NCBI GenBank assembly: GCA_028023455.1
Contig: JAQFVV010012396.1
Location: forward strand, 22,196,750 to 22,260,749
Direction: 5' to 3'
Origin: Epiperipatus broadwayi
Lineage: Eukaryota; Onychophora; Udeonychophora; Euonychophora; Peripatidae
Length of the DNA stretch: 64,000 nucleotides
The translations under genes and the position numbers were made by a program. The notes beneath the pieces are model-generated. The model saw only the letters and a program-made list of their open reading frames with translations, did not search any database and was not told the origin of the DNA. Shown here in pieces: positions 24,540 through 39,029 of this stretch. Positions within the stretch are counted from its first letter, which is position 1, and every line of letters starts with the position of its first letter.

Positions 24540-26290
24540 GACTTTATTACACAAATTGTCACCATGTATATCAAGTAAACACACTTTTTCAACCTAGAAC
24601 ATGCATCTTCCTATCAAGACACATCACCTACCAATCACATAAATATTGAAAATGATTACAGAGCTCTAGCAAATCTTTTCAGTTTTTGACTTTCATGATT
24701 AAATGGCTCCAATAGTTGATGTTCAATGAGTCTCTGTTATGCTATGATCTGTCACAATCCAAAAAGCATTATGACTCTGGTCTCCAGTAGTGGAATAAAG
24801 AGCCATTGAACAAATTAAAAAAATTATTGTGTAGAAATTTTTCAAACTTGCTCATATTGTATAACATAACACCTTTTCCAAAAAAAAAGTGTCTATCCTT
24901 TTCACAAATTCAATATCATCAACATTTGCCTTCCAATATTTTCTAGTGGATCTAATGATCATATTTAGAATTACCTCAAAAATCTACCACTCTCTTTTTC
25001 CATCTTAACAGTAGGAGTATAGTTAGAACTCAAAATAGATGACACACAACCTTTTTTAATTCTATTTGTGAGTACAGTTTGTCCTTGATCTTTATTTTGT
25101 TTTTGATTTCTATCTGATCAATGTCTTTTCTAAGAATTTCATGATTTGATATATCTTTAAAACATTAGAATAAGCTGGCCATAAGCTTTTTTAGCTTGCC
25201 TTTTTTGATTGGCCATAGATACTGTTATCCATAACATTTAAGAGCTTCAATACTATAGTTATTGTATTCTTATCATGACTAAAAATCATTTTATGAATTT
25301 TGAACTGCTAATACAATCTGATCATTATTTATATTGCAATCATTTAGGGTTATAAATGTGGCTATCTGTCTTCTAAAAAACTGATGGATGTTTTCTACTT
25401 CATAGACTTTTTTCTGAAATATCTGGTAGCAAATATTCTCTCATCTCTCTTTTCTCAGAAGTTATTTACCAAAGCTTCTTATATCTCTGAAACATGCTGA
25501 GTTTGTCAACTGGTGAATTCTACCATGTTTGGGCATTACTCTATAAATGCTTATGCAATATGGTTAACTTACACTCTGGATATAAAATTTAGCTTAAAAT
25601 ATTCTAAACTATCTAAAGATTTTATAACAACCTTATCTGTCTTGACTATGAATATTCAAATTTTTAAAAAAATTTTTTACACAGGAATTGGCTTCCTCAA
25701 AGCTACTTGATTTTAACTTTTGTTACTTCATATGTTTTTTGTTTTATTGTCTTTATAACTTTTCTATGACTGTCTCATTCTAGGTCTCCCAACTTCATGT
25801 TCTTTATTGCTTCTTTTATCTTTTCTTATTCTGCTTCTATTTTGCCAAACTGACATATATCTACTTTAATTTCTTTTATCTATTCTTTATTTTTTGTTGA
25901 TTTTCCCATAAACTTCTTCATAGTCAATTTTCACATCATTTAATTTTGTTATTATATCTTTTATATTTTTGTATCTTAATTACTAATTTATCATTCACTA
26001 TTATGCCTATCTCTTCTGTGTCTTTGCTACACTTACCTTGCTTTTATTGCAATTGACTACTTTTTCCCATTTTCTGTTGCCTGTTTATGATTAAATTTAC
26101 AACATTCTCATTTCAACTATGAAACGTCTTGCTTCTACAGGTTTAAATTTAATATGTTTTGTCTCAAACTTTATCAGTTATTCTTTCTCTGGAATCACCA
26201 GTTTTTCTGTGTTTAATTCTGATTCCATTTTTTTACTGATCTGGTAACAATCTAATCTTAATCTATACATAATTTTACATGTGTTTGGGC
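24540..26290 (-). other. pyrimidine-rich block, possible decayed retroelement
   Basis: This 1.7-kb stretch has a different texture from its surroundings: it is rich in T and C on the plus strand, so the minus strand is A/G-rich as retroelement coding strands often are. Minus-strand pieces such as YEEVYGKINKK and EVGRPRMRQS vaguely recall non-LTR protein, but no catalytic motif is readable and stops are frequent. The frame at 25513-25710 on the plus strand is not supported by any motif. This is a suggestion only. Confidence 0.25.
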
Positions 26291-26299
26291 ATGAGTAAA

Positions 26300-28985
26300 T
26301 GTGTGAGTATTGGAGTGTATGTACATCTGTTCATTTCTATTATTTATTAATATTTTTTTACTCCTTTATCTTTGGTTTATAAAGAAGAAACAGTAATACA
26401 TCTAATCTTATATAAGATCAATGCTACATAATTTAGTGCACTAACTGTTACCATAAATATGTCAAATTTTCCTGAACTCATACCCATGCCAATTTTAAAA
26501 CTCTTTTGCCTACTCGATTTTCTCAATTTCTATTTACCCGTGGCATTAGTGATTATTTCTAGTGCAAATCTCATCTTCTATTCTAAACAACATGGGTTTT
26601 CTATTATGTTATTGATTACTGTCTACTACATATAACTAATTCTAGCACCAATCTCACATTAACATTTCAAAGGATATGGTTTCTTATTTCATAACACTTA
26701 TCGTAATAAATATTATATATATATTGTACCCTTACTTCTTGATATATAAAATAGTTTAAAATACAACTAGCTCAGTTACATTATTATGTTTAATTAAAAT
26801 TTGCATATCTATCTTTAATATACTTTTATATTATCATATCTTACTTAAATTTATTATCAATCATCAAAATCAATATAGCTCTAGATTATACTAATTAAAT
26901 AAGTATTTATAAAATTATGAGACTGTGAAGTAAAGTTACAAAGTAATAAGCAGATTTACACTGAGTCAATATCTCCCAAGATACTGTCTCAATGGCATAA
27001 GAATACTATCACTACCCTATCACTTTACTACTACATCTATAGCATTCTTATGGCTTTTAAATGAAATAAATTATCTTTAGTAATACTAAAATAATTCCTA
27101 ACTTTAACTTAAAATATAATTAAATAATCTCAGGTTCTTCTAAACTGTTTTAAAATAATAATAACTCATGTAAATAAGTATGATGTGGGATTTTATATCA
27201 AACTTAAATACACCTAACTTATTTTAATAATAATAATAAATAATAATCTTAAAGTGTAATTTAATCTCATCTATTTCTATGATATAATCAATCATTAAAT
27301 AAATAAACAATTATATGTATATCTTTTATTTTATATGGTATCTTCATTTTAAAATAGATCAAAATCTTATACTTAATAATCTGTGGCAATAAACAATATT
27401 GTATTCTTATAATGTGCATTATGACCATTGCAATATTTTATGTTCATGTCAATCAATTCTTATAAAATAATGTTAAGCAACTATTGTATTCATTTCTAAA
27501 TAATAATAACAAATTCAATTTTGTGCAAATATTATGTTTATTTCAAATCATCTGATGTCAGAATGCTGAGGTGAAAATAATGAAACTCGACACACTTTAA
27601 AAAAAACAAATTAACAAATTTATTTACAATAACTTCAAATAAAATTTATTTACATTATTTACAGTTGAAAATTTATGACAACAAATAAAATAAAAAATAA
27701 GAAATACAAATATAAAAGGCTTACACTGTTATTAACTTATGTACTTAATAAGCAATTACACATTCCTTCAAATGTTATATTAATATGATTACAGTGTGTT
27801 TTCCTTAAACTTAGATTTTAAATAAATAATTGTACTTTAATTACTACAAATAACAATATGTCAAGACTAATTATGTAGCATGTGTACATAATGTAGTTCT
27901 ACCTATTAAATAACTATATTAATTAAATATCATTTATAATGTATTATCATGTATTCACTTTGTTATTAGCATTGCCTAAGAGCTTTATATAAAATTAATA
28001 TCTCTTTATAATGTAAAACAAATGATTGGCTATCATTATATTCCACCTAATGTAATTCCTGTTATATGTTTTATAAAATATGCATTCTATATCTGTATTA
28101 TTCAAACATTAATATTTAAATCATTTATCAATTTTAAATTCATAAAACATTACATTAGATAAATTTTATGATTCCTTTCTGTGTAAAATCATTATTTTAC
28201 CCTATGTGCTTTACTAACCTTTCTAATAAATTTCTATCTATAAAACATATTCTAAACTTATTTAAAACATTTTCCGGAAAAACAAATATCAACTTCAAAT
28301 AAAATATTTATTATCCAAATTACTCATACTATATTGTCTATACTTAGTAAACTTTTCAATCTAAATATAGGCTTCTACTCATAACGTAACTTAACTTATT
28401 CAATAAACAAAATATAAAATATAGACTTTTAAAATCCTTTTCTACATTGCAAAAATAAAATAATTACTTAGATAAATAATAAACATCATTTTAATAATAA
28501 GCATAAATAAAAATATCAAAATTATTTACGAAAGAATCATATAATTATTTCTAAGCTTTTTCGTAATGTTGTATCATGTTAATATTATAGATTAAAACTT
28601 ATGCATATTTTAATAAAGTTTATTGTTAATATAATGTATGTGTTTTCATAATATATTTATCCATTCATTCTACAACAACATAATATTCAGTTGATCTAAA
28701 GAAAAACATATTAAATTCATTAAAAATCATTATACAATATTTTTACCATAATAATAATATTGTCCATTCTGCTATCCAGTATTCTTCGGAATTTGCAGCT
28801 TCATAAAATAAAAATCATTCACATTTTCACTCATAACATTCATTAGAATATTCCGTGTTATATTAATTATAAAAATAAGTTTATGTAATTAATTATATTA
28901 TTTTTAAGTTACTATTTAATAAATGTACCTAACCTACTTTTTAAAGAGTTTAATAATATTTAAATTTTATGTTAAATAAATAAAA
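26300..28985. other. AT-rich non-coding sequence
   Basis: No gene was recognised. Composition is extreme, with runs of TAAATAATAATA type. Nothing structured was seen. Confidence 0.5.
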
Positions 28986-28989
28986 TAAA

Positions 28990-30080
28990 ATCATATTACA
29001 TAGTCCATCGTCGATTTTTGTCCTACCATAAAGTTCTAACAAATATCCTCCGTATAAAGTCAATAAAACACTATTTCCTGTTCCGTTGTATCACGTGTTT
29101 CTTGAAAGTTTATAATAAAATGATAACGTTCTTTTTTTTTTCAATAAAATAAAAATAAGTTCCCAAGAAAACAAAACAAAATTAAAACAATAGTTATAAG
29201 TTTTGTCTGGATCCAGTTCTTCATAGAATATTATTCAAAAGTTATTATTTCAAAACTAAGTTATAATTTATAAAATTATCCTTCAATTATTTTAAATTAA
29301 CTTAGTTTGGCTTGGCTTAGTTTAACTTGACTTGGATATCCATGTACTACTTGTGCATTTGTAAATACCATATTCCGGTAAGAATTAATTTTTCCATCTA
29401 CAAAGTCCAGCGTTTAGATAACTTTAATAAAATAATTTTATTATATTATGATTTTTAAAAATACTTATACTTATAATATATTTGCCTTTTCAAATTATCA
29501 ATCTCTAGTCTTTTAAGCATAAAGACTTAACGAGGCAAGTATTTATTTAAAATTACTACTGCATCTTATATCTTTCCTTAAGATACATATTTTACTTCTA
29601 TAATTTGTCAAAATACTTTCTTTTACAGAAATATTTATATTTTTTAAAATATCTATTAGTAATAGACAATAGTAATTTAACTTTTGAAAACTATTTATAG
29701 TCCAAAATACTACTTTTCTCCATCTTGTAGTTTTATGTACTAATCCAGCGTCTGTTACTTCTATAGCATAAAGTTTCTGATATATTTCTCCGATACGTGA
29801 TGTTTCCATTGATTATTTGTACGTAAATTGAGTTTCGATATTGAGAAGATAATAGGGAATTATTAAGATATCTACTGCATATTCATTATTTTAAAATATT
29901 ATAAATTATTCAATAACACTCTTATGATTTTACAACTGATTTTAAGAGCGTTTATAAATTTACTTGGCTATTTTTTTAATAGCACAAACGACTTAGAAGT
30001 TTTATTGTAGAAGCCCCTCAACAATTGAATCCAGCTTATATACTGCCAGAAACTCCTTATCTGATTGGTAGGTTTAAACA
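28990..30080 (-). other. unclassified block with LTR-like signals
   Basis: CpG is somewhat more frequent here than nearby. At 29990-30060, minus-strand reading gives GCAGTATATAAGCTGG, then about 30 bases later an AATAAA, the TATA plus polyadenylation spacing seen in many LTRs. About 180 bases further on is an 88-codon frame at 29809-29543 beginning METSRIGEIYQKLYAIEV. That frame has a normal ATG and mixed composition but matches nothing I know. No second LTR copy, primer site, gag or pol was found. Confidence 0.25.
29543..29809 (-). CDS. unrecognised small ORF
   Basis: 88 codons starting at ATG. The first 60 residues are less repetitive than the compositional frames elsewhere (METSRIGEIYQKLYAIEV, then KTTRWRKVVFW). 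No signal peptide, membrane helix or conserved motif is apparent. It could be a first exon, a relic of an LTR element or chance. The upstream TATA/AATAAA pair at 29990-30060 is the only supporting context. Confidence 0.2.
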   Translation of the reverse strand: METSRIGEIYQKLYAIEVTDAGLVHKTTRWRKVVFWTINSFQKLNYYCLLLIDILKNINISVKESILTNYRSKICILRKDIRCSSNFK

Positions 30081-30089
30081 ATCAAAATT

Positions 30090-30960
30090 TCTTATTTACA
30101 TATTTACCAACACAATATTAAAAATAAATAATGACTTATTTAATATTTTGATATTTTATCAAATTCTTTCAAAACAATATTTATCGTTTATTTAAATCTA
30201 TTAAACATTCTTTTAAAATATTATTTCTCACTTAATTTAAATCTTAACTTTTATAAGATCATGTAAAATAAACTAAATCTTTTTAAATACGTTATATTTT
30301 TAAGACAATATTTTTAAAATCAAATTTAATATTTTACATTAATATCTTTATTTTTATCTCGTGATTACTCACGTATTATTTATAAATTTTACAACATGAT
30401 TTTTTTTTTTAAAATAATTATGCAACTTTATTAGACAACTTCCACGCGTGTGTATAACATCTATTCTTTATAACACAAGAACGCTTGCTGTCGTCTAAAA
30501 TAAACTTAACAATTGCTTTTTTTTTTTTAAAATAAATATTTATTTTTTTAAAATAAATAAGATATTATATCAGATTTTAAAATAATTTATTTGATATGAT
30601 TAAAATCAAATATTAATCTCAATTTAAGTACTTATAATTTAAAATATTTTTATTCACTTTTAACATATATTTCAAATTAAATAAATATTTTTTGTCTAAT
30701 TTAAACTTGTCTTTTAAATACTTTAGCTTTAAACATTTGTTATTAAATTTATTAATGCAGTATTACATCATAATCATCATCATTTAAATATCTTCTCAAT
30801 ACCAACACAATTCACACATCAAATACTCATAGATTGCTTTAACTAAACTTATGGTAACATTACCACAAGCAAAGTCAACATCACACATTTAAAATACTTC
30901 TTAAATTTAAAATTTTCTACTAAATTAGCACAAAACTTAAATGGTGACCCATATAAAAGG
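30090..30960. other. AT-rich non-coding sequence
   Basis: No gene or repeat other than homopolymer tracts was recognised. Confidence 0.5.
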
Positions 30961-30964
30961 GCAC

Positions 30965-30981
30965 AATATATATATATATTT

Positions 30982-31054
<73 letters not shown>
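30965..31054. repeat. (AT)n microsatellite
   Basis: AT repeat with one TTTTG interruption at about 30979-30983. The YIYIYI frames over it are translated repeat. Confidence 0.95.
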
Positions 31055-31056
<2 letters not shown>

Positions 31057-31161
31057 TTTGAGCATCTTAACATTTTATTATAAAACCTAAATATTTTGAG
31101 AAAATAAAATATTCTCAAAAGTTGGGTCATTATTTATGCAAAATTTTCTCAGGGTTTACCC

Positions 31162-31262
<101 letters not shown>

Positions 31263-31264
31263 TT

Positions 31265-32610
31265 GGGTCATTTGTTAAAAAAAAAAAACATTTATTTACC
31301 AGTAACCTGGAAAGGGTTAACTTCCAATAAAACCATAGTTTTCTTCAATCATCTCCTTGAAAACAAAGTTAGGGACTTGAAATAAACTTTCATATCAAGA
31401 ATGCATTTATTTGTCTTTAAATGAAGATGATAGGCATGTGTTCACAGCCTTTCCTAAGACATCATTTTTCCATGTAACATAAATCTTTCCAAGAAAAATA
31501 AACTCACATCTCATTCTCTGCTAACATTCAGCAATTATTCAGTTAAAAAGCACTCTAGTTTTATAACAACATTGAAGTTATAGATGCTACTATGAATATA
31601 AAATAAGATATATAAGAAAAGTCACTGACAACTTCAATTTATAAAATTACTAAAAATAATTTATTTACATGATATAGTTAATCACACAAACAAAATAAAA
31701 TCATTTCAGAATGAAATAACAAAATTAGCACACATTCCATAAATAAATAACAAAGTTATCATGCATACACATAAAAAATAAAATAAAATAACTGCAAATA
31801 ATATAAAAGATAAAATAAATGAAACTCAGTAATTATATAAATATAACTCATTAAGGTCTTTTTTTAGTTTTAAAAAGAAAATATTATAAATTAAATTTTA
31901 TATTCATATAAATTCATGGCTGATAAATCAGGACATTTGTAATGCAATGTTTATTAATACAGTTACTTAATTGATACCTTTTTTCTGCAATCTTTTATTA
32001 AATATTTAGATTATATATAATGATGGGCACATTATTTTTTTATAAGTTGTAGGTAACAAAGAACTACAAACTATCCAGATATTATGGTACTCAAGGTTCA
32101 AGCTCCAGACAGTTGGTATAATTTATTATAGGAGATGTTCAGTGTTTGTGGCTTGAACCAATGAACTCCTACACCAGCTTAGTACTACATATCATGTAGC
32201 TTCTTTACAATATTATTAGTTATGAATAAAGAGATTTTTTTTTTTTTTGTAGTTATGATTTATACTTGAAGACATTTTTTTTCAGGACAAAATAATATGT
32301 AACTTAATAAGAATTACAGTTCAAAAAATATATTTTTCTGGATTTAGATATAAAAAACTGAATTTGCATGAACAGTCATCTCGAATTGCAGTTCTCTTTC
32401 CTGGCCTATATCAGATTGTATATATATATCACACACCCATGATAAAGAATGTCTCCCATCATTTTCTAATTTAGTTTTAATCCTTCAAAGAATGTATAAC
32501 ATTGTTTTATTTCTCCTTTTTTTTAGTTTAATTATTATCAAGTAGCAGATTCTAGATTATTCTTTGTTAACTACAATTATTTTCCAATTTAAATTTTCCT
32601 GACAACAAAA
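31265..32610. other. AT-rich non-coding sequence
   Basis: No gene. Near 32087-32110 a GGTTCAAGCTCC looks like an isolated B box, but no A box precedes it at the right distance, so no tRNA or SINE is called. Confidence 0.4.
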
Positions 32611-32660
32611 TATATTCTTATTCTTCTCCTTCACTTTTTTTGCATATCTTCATATAATCA

Positions 32661-32853
32661 TATATGTTGCTTATAACACTCTATTTATATACACGTTAAT
32701 GCAACAAATTTTCTTAAAAACGTCAAGGCAGTGAAGAAGATAGAGCTCTGATGAAAACTGCTGGACAGTCGAAACTGTAAGAAAATAAAGATGTTTTTAA
32801 GAAAATTTGTTGCATTAATGTGTATATGAATAGAGTGTTATAAGCAATATATA
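32661..32853 (+). mobile_element. foldback element, copy B, with hammerhead-like core
   Basis: Arms of about 60 bp (32661-32721 and 32793-32853) pair through TTGCTTATAACACTCTAT, ATACACRTTAATGCAAC and AAATTTTCTTAAAAAC. The 71-bp interior holds CTGATGA (32748-32754), a hairpin ACTGCTGGACAGT and GAAA (32771-32774), the spacing of a hammerhead core. A GTC lies upstream at about 32722-32724, but the flanking bases do not form a good stem I or III, so a working ribozyme is not claimed. The same left flank and arms occur at 10.9 kb with the interior inverted. Confidence 0.65.
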
Positions 32854-32854
32854 A

Positions 32855-35800
32855 CAAAATATATTCAAGTTGTTATTTATTTTTATATGTAATTACAGGT
32901 CTTAAGTTTGTCTTAAGCCAAATTTAAAAAAAAATGCATGGATTAAATTTGTTTCATGTACATTTATTTTAAGAAGTTTTATTAATTTTATTATTATTCT
33001 TAATCTATGTAATACAATCCCATATATACATACATATCACATGCACATACATACATGCATATTCTTAAAAAATTAGTTTCATTTATGTGATGAATTCAAT
33101 ATTTCTTAGTAAATAATAAACGCATCACACACAAATATTATCTCTTCTTTTAATAATAGCAAATACTACTATTTTATTTGAAGCATATTGTCATTTTTTT
33201 ATTATAAATGTGAGGGTTAAATGAATTTCAAAATGCAGCATTATAATAAATTGAAAGTTACATATCAAAATTTCAAGAAACTTACTAAAAATGATTGTAA
33301 ATTTTAATTAGTTAATTATATTATTGTTTTAAAGATATTAATTAATAATGGTTATTTAAATATTAGTTCTTTATTCCCTGTTTTAAAAAATGAGCTTTAT
33401 ATTTGTATTTGTGTAATACAATTTAAGAAAATGGTGATATAAAACAATAATAACAATCTTGATACCAAAAACAAGCTGCATATGAAATTATATCAAACTT
33501 CATTTAATGAGTGAATAATCCATGGATAAATGTCCTGCAGTATAGTAGCTAGGACATATACTTACCAGCCTACATCTTGGATTTTAAATTCTGACAAAGT
33601 GAACATTAAAAAAAAATCAGTCTCAGCAGTAGTTATCTATTCATTATTGATTGTTATGGTGAGATTTTAATATCAGAAGTGCCTAGGATAATATTGACTG
33701 GTTAGATTATGTTTTCTCACGGTCTACTAAAAATACAAAATAACACTGCCTTTATCACTGAAAACAATTATCACATTCTTATGGGCAGTAAAATGATATT
33801 TCATTTTTAATTAATATGTGACATAGCAAAATGATATTATTATTAGAAGAAAAAAATCAACAATAGAAAAAGAATTAATCTTTATACTTGGATCATAAAT
33901 CAATTACACATAAATCTTAAAAGAATTAATTTTAAAATGAATTTTTTTAAAACCCTATTTACCTGCTTTATTACAAAATGAGATAGTTTTTAATATAGTA
34001 ATGACATCACTAAAATTTATAATGATATACTTTAATTTTTTTATTTATTTACTCACTCTTCAAACATTAATAAAAAAATCTGATGAAAGACTAATGATCC
34101 AAAAATCCAGTTCTGGTTAAAACAGTACTATTCAGTTAGCTCAAGTCATATAGAATCATATGATGTCTTCATTGTTGTTTAGTATTTATTAATAGTAAAC
34201 TACTAAATTCTGTTTACAAGAGTGAATATTCTTGCAGTCATCCATTAGACAATAATGATTTTAGATAAATACATTACTGATTATCTCATTTTTTATCATC
34301 AAGAGATTACTATATTATGTATATAAAATCATGAACCTGATAAATAATTTGGAACAATTATAACAATATTTTAATTACAGACAATACATTCCATTAATCA
34401 AAATATTAATCTGAATTATTAGGCTGTATTTATTCCTGCAAAGTAGAAAAGAATGCAAAAATTAATTACATTAGACTTATATTCATTAATATATGGATAT
34501 ATGTATGAAGTAATGTGGAAGCACTAACCACCTCCAGTAAACTATATGTATGCTAACTGTCAGTAAACATAATTGTAGAATGAGCCCACTCACACCCTAA
34601 CTTTGACTATATGTAAGCATACAATTTACGGACATACTTATATGTAGAGCATGATATGTATATACTAATGTAAATTTAAGGCAACTTTATCACTATAAAT
34701 AATCAGATATAAAGGCTGAGTCACATATTTAACAAACTCTTAATATTAAATAAATCTTCAATTAATAGATGTAAAATGAAACAGAAATATAATGCAAAAA
34801 ATCTGGCACTTGTAAATTGAATTGTAGTTTTAATGTGTATAAGGCTAAAATAAAATGTTATGAGAAGTAAGAAACAAAAGAAAATTAGTATTCATGAATA
34901 AACAAAAGATTGTTTTGGTTACAATACTCTATGCATTACTTTCTTCATCTTTTTGCAAGCAAAGAGTTTAAGATACTTATTTAAGGAACCTGAAATGTAT
35001 AAAAAAAAATTGATAGTTTTCAATTGAAAACTTAAAAGTATTGAAAATATTGTTTTAAAAGTGAAATTTAAATAACAATACAATATTTTTTTAGTATTTA
35101 TGTTATAAAAACAATGTGACTTTAATCAATGTATTATTAAATTACACACAAGAATAAACTATGTATGACTAGAAAATTGTTAATTACTTAGTATGTTTAT
35201 AGTATTTGTTGTGTTGGTGCTGAAATGTTTACATAACATATTGCATCTTATGGTTGTAAAGAGTGTTATTAAAGTTTATGATGTAATTTTAAAATTGAGA
35301 TAATATAAATAAATTGTATTCACAAAATAACAAAAAATGAACTACTATCATTGATGATATATGAGTGTTATTGTGTGATCAGGATTCTCTAATATCTAAG
35401 CAAAGAGATTAACACACATATAGAAGATATTTATTGTATTAAATAAAAAAAAAAATAAGGACATCCAACTCAAATCATAATTGTTAATATACTGCTGGTT
35501 ATGTGATTACAAAGCTAATTTGTGAAAAATAAATTAGCAAAATATGCCACGTAGTTTGGCTTTGTATCATGTGTTAATAATATATGAATTTTCTTTAAAG
35601 TATAGTAATATGTGATGTCCCTATATTTATTTTTTATATTCTTGCATCAAAAAAACAACATCTTCCCTGGATAATTTGTAAAAAATTAAGAATTTAATAA
35701 TTGATAGTGTTAAAAAACATTTGGTTATAATAAATTGGGGCTCAGGAATATTGAACAAAATTCATTTAATTGTTTAGCACAAAGATTAATGTATTTTTCT

Positions 35801-36890
35801 AATTTAAAATATGAAAAATGTTGGTATCAAATAATGTTTTGAATAATTTCTACTTAAATCTTTACAACAATAAAAATATTTAATCCCATAGTTTAATCTT
35901 TCCTGTAGATTAATTTATTAAATTCTATATATAATATTACATTTATAAATACTGCATGTCGAAAAAAACAGTAATTTAATATTATATTGCATGATGGGAA
36001 TATGTAGAAAAATATAGCAATTATTATAATTATACTTTTTATTTTAATATTATAAAGTCAATGTAAAAATAACTAGGAAATCAGCATTCATAGAATTTCT
36101 TCATTAGGACTGAATGTTATATTATGATAACAATATTTTAAATTACACTTTGTGATTACTTTTACAATCAGTGCATTGTAATGACATTACTGGATGAATC
36201 CAGATTAACTCGTGACTTTTACTTCTAGCCATTAATTAGAAACATTCATTTTCTGATTATTATTAGGTGATATGTTTATGGGCCTTCTATTTAACAAAAC
36301 AATTTTAAGTCTATTTATGACTTTAACAATTTTAAGTTTTATCTGACCTGGCTTTAAACCCAAGATTAAGAGCTTCTGTTAATGTGTTGAATGCTGTGGC
36401 ATGATATCTTCATATCTATTTTGTTCAGTATGGTATTTATACTTCTTTAAAGTCTCAATTTATTCCAATTATATTATCTTTAATTGTATGTCGGATGTCC
36501 AAAAACATTTTTAAAGGTTATTCATTTTTATTTTATTATGAGTAAAATTTATGTTATATTTACAGTCTATTTTTAGGATATTTTCATTATAGCCAAATAT
36601 TTTTCAATTTTTACTTTTAGTAAGTATTAAAAGTTATATTTTTATGACAAAAAAAAGAAACTGTTAATTTTTTTAATTGTATTTCCTGTCTTTTTAAAAA
36701 TAATTTGTTATGTGACTGATTTTTTTAAAAAAAAACTGAAATAATGTAATATAATGAGGTCGTAAAAATTCTTTCCCAGTATTGAAGTAATGACCCATGG
36801 ATGATCCTATTTAAAATAGAAAGACTTCAGATTATTTTATTTTTTGATTCACTTTTTTAAACAGAGAGACTTTGTTGTTTTAATTCATTT
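32855..36890. other. AT-rich non-coding sequence
   Basis: No gene or structured repeat that I can support across this 4-kb stretch. There are small CATA-type runs near 33020-33060. Confidence 0.45.
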
Positions 36891-36895
36891 TTTAT

Positions 36896-38200
36896 TTGAT
36901 TTTTTTTTTTTTTTTTTTTGTGAAATGTTTAGATTTTATTATGACAAACATATTTCTGCATATTTTATTTTCTTTGATGCTTTTGTTGTTTTTCGATTTT
37001 TTTTTTTTTATGTTTAATATTTCCTTCAGCAGGTGTGGCAGGTGTTTGGAATCTTTTTTTTTTTTCAGTAATAAAAAAAAATTGAAAAATCAAAATAATT
37101 TTTAAATATCAAAAATATATATACACAAACTCAACAAATAATTTTCTCTCTTTTTTTTCTATATGCACATCTGTGAGCTTATAAACCAGAGCATATGTAT
37201 TTACTTTTATAATGATCAATCAACTATCAGTAGTCATAGTAAATACACATTTTACAAATAGAATCCTTGTCATCAGTTATACTAAAATCAAAATATTTAT
37301 TCTGTATAATAATACAATGTTAAATATTAATCATCATATTCACATGAAACTATTATCAATCTAATGCGGCATAAAAATCACACCAAGATTAATTTAATTT
37401 TTCTGATCCCAAGATTCTGTTTTTCATATTATTTTAACACACTTAGTTTATATATGTAGTTTTTTCCCAGATATTTTGAATTTTGGGAGGACATAGTTTA
37501 AATTGTCTTTTTCTTTTATTGATACATTTTTTAATGTCATATTCAGTTCGACCACATATTAGCCTCTAAATTGTTTTTCACCACAACCACAATTTTTCTA
37601 TTAATTGAAAATAGACCTATAAATTTTTGTTTGAAGTCTGTAAGTAGTTAACCATGATAAAACTGACTTATTTTTTAAAAAAGTTCTAAATGCAATGTTT
37701 TTTTCTCACAAAATGGTGATGCAATTAAAAGCTTTATGAAATGGAAGAACAGATTAATGTTGATACTATGCAACAATACTGCATATTATTTGGATCTAAG
37801 ATGTTTTTTGCTATTCTAGATATCAATGTACTTACAAAAAAATATAATTTTTTTCTAATGATATAATAATATTCTTTGGTCCTAACTATTATGAATATAG
37901 TGACTACTATTTCTATCTGTTTAAAGGTGGATTGTTGATTTATTCAATAAGTTTAATTATTGGGTCTTCTGAATTTAAGACCAAAAGAATGACACTATAT
38001 TTTTTTTTACATATTTGATAAAAATAGTATCATTATTTATAAACAAATAAAGTTGATACATTTTATTTTTTAAAAAAAAATGAAAATTATTATTTAATAA
38101 TGTGCTATTCATCTTGTATTTAATAAATATACATATACACACATATAATGTATATTGTTATAAATTTGCAAGTGATGATGATAATTTAAAAAAAAAAACT
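36896..38200. other. T-rich non-coding sequence
   Basis: Several long poly-T runs (36900-36920, about 37000-37010, about 37057-37066). The phenylalanine-rich frame at 36896-37105 is a by-product. No gene was recognised. Confidence 0.5.
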
Positions 38201-38208
38201 AATTTATT

Positions 38209-38293
38209 GTCAAGCATTGGTGGCCTAGTGGTTAGCATAGCTGCCTACCAAGCAGCTGGCCCGGGTTCACTTCCCAGTCAATACATTTGACAT
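38209..38293 (+). mobile_element. tRNA-derived SINE-like unit
   Basis: Sister of 11318-11403, and better preserved: TGTCAAGCATTGG, A-box-like TGGCCTAGTGGTTAGC, B-box-like GGGTTCACTTCCC, an end at TTTGACA and then a run of A. The plus-strand peptide GGLVVSIAAYQAAGPGSLPS across it is the familiar false ORF that tRNA-derived SINEs produce. TGTCAA and TTGACA again bracket the unit. Confidence 0.7.
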
Positions 38294-38299
38294 ATGAAA

Positions 38300-39025
38300 A
38301 AAAAACTCATTTATTGTTCATGACAACATAAGGCTCAATATAAATGTTAGTAATAATGGTTGATGATGATGATACATAAAAATGGACTATAATGATTTTT
38401 TTTAAATTTTGTAGTTGTATGTCTTTCTATATATTTTTTTAAAATTAAAAATGAAATGATGTAATATATAAAAAAGGATAATTAATATTTTATTTGTTTT
38501 TTATTATGTTTTCTTTTTCTTGTAATATGTAGTTTGTTTTTATAAACAGCTTTTTATTTTAAAAAATGAAGTTTGATTTACTTTATGTTTTCATTAAATT
38601 AATTAATTTTGTAATTTTGATGTAATTTTTTTTTATTAAAAATCATTAGCCTGTATGTTTTCAGTTATTAGACTAATCTGAGAAGAGAATCTAGTGATAA
38701 GAGCAATAGGGTTATAGCTTGTTATATACTCTATAGATTTAATGTCATAGTTATGCATTGATGATTGTTTTAAATATTACATTTGTAAAACAACTTTTTA
38801 GGTCAATTATTAAAACTCTTTTCTAGTTCAATAGTAGTACTTTAAAAAAGTAGATTTCTCCCTATTTTTTACATTTGAAAGTTTTCAATAAAATTTATAC
38901 AGAATTCTTGATGATGGTTGTAGATTTTTATAAACCACCATCTATATACCAATGTAGAAAAGAAGATGATAATCATGTGATTAATGTTAGCATTTATAGA
39001 GGATTAAATTATCAGTGATAACAAA
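38300..39025. other. AT-rich non-coding sequence
   Basis: Nothing supportable beyond homopolymer tracts and a short TGATGATGA near 38363. Confidence 0.5.
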
Positions 39026-39029
39026 TAAA

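Noticed and set aside
32087-32110. Isolated B-box-like GGTTCAAGCTCC
   Set aside because: No A box at a suitable distance, no cloverleaf and no second copy seen.
38102-38290. Possible peptide GGLVVSIAAYQAAGPG
   Set aside because: It is the false ORF generated by reading through the tRNA-derived SINE.
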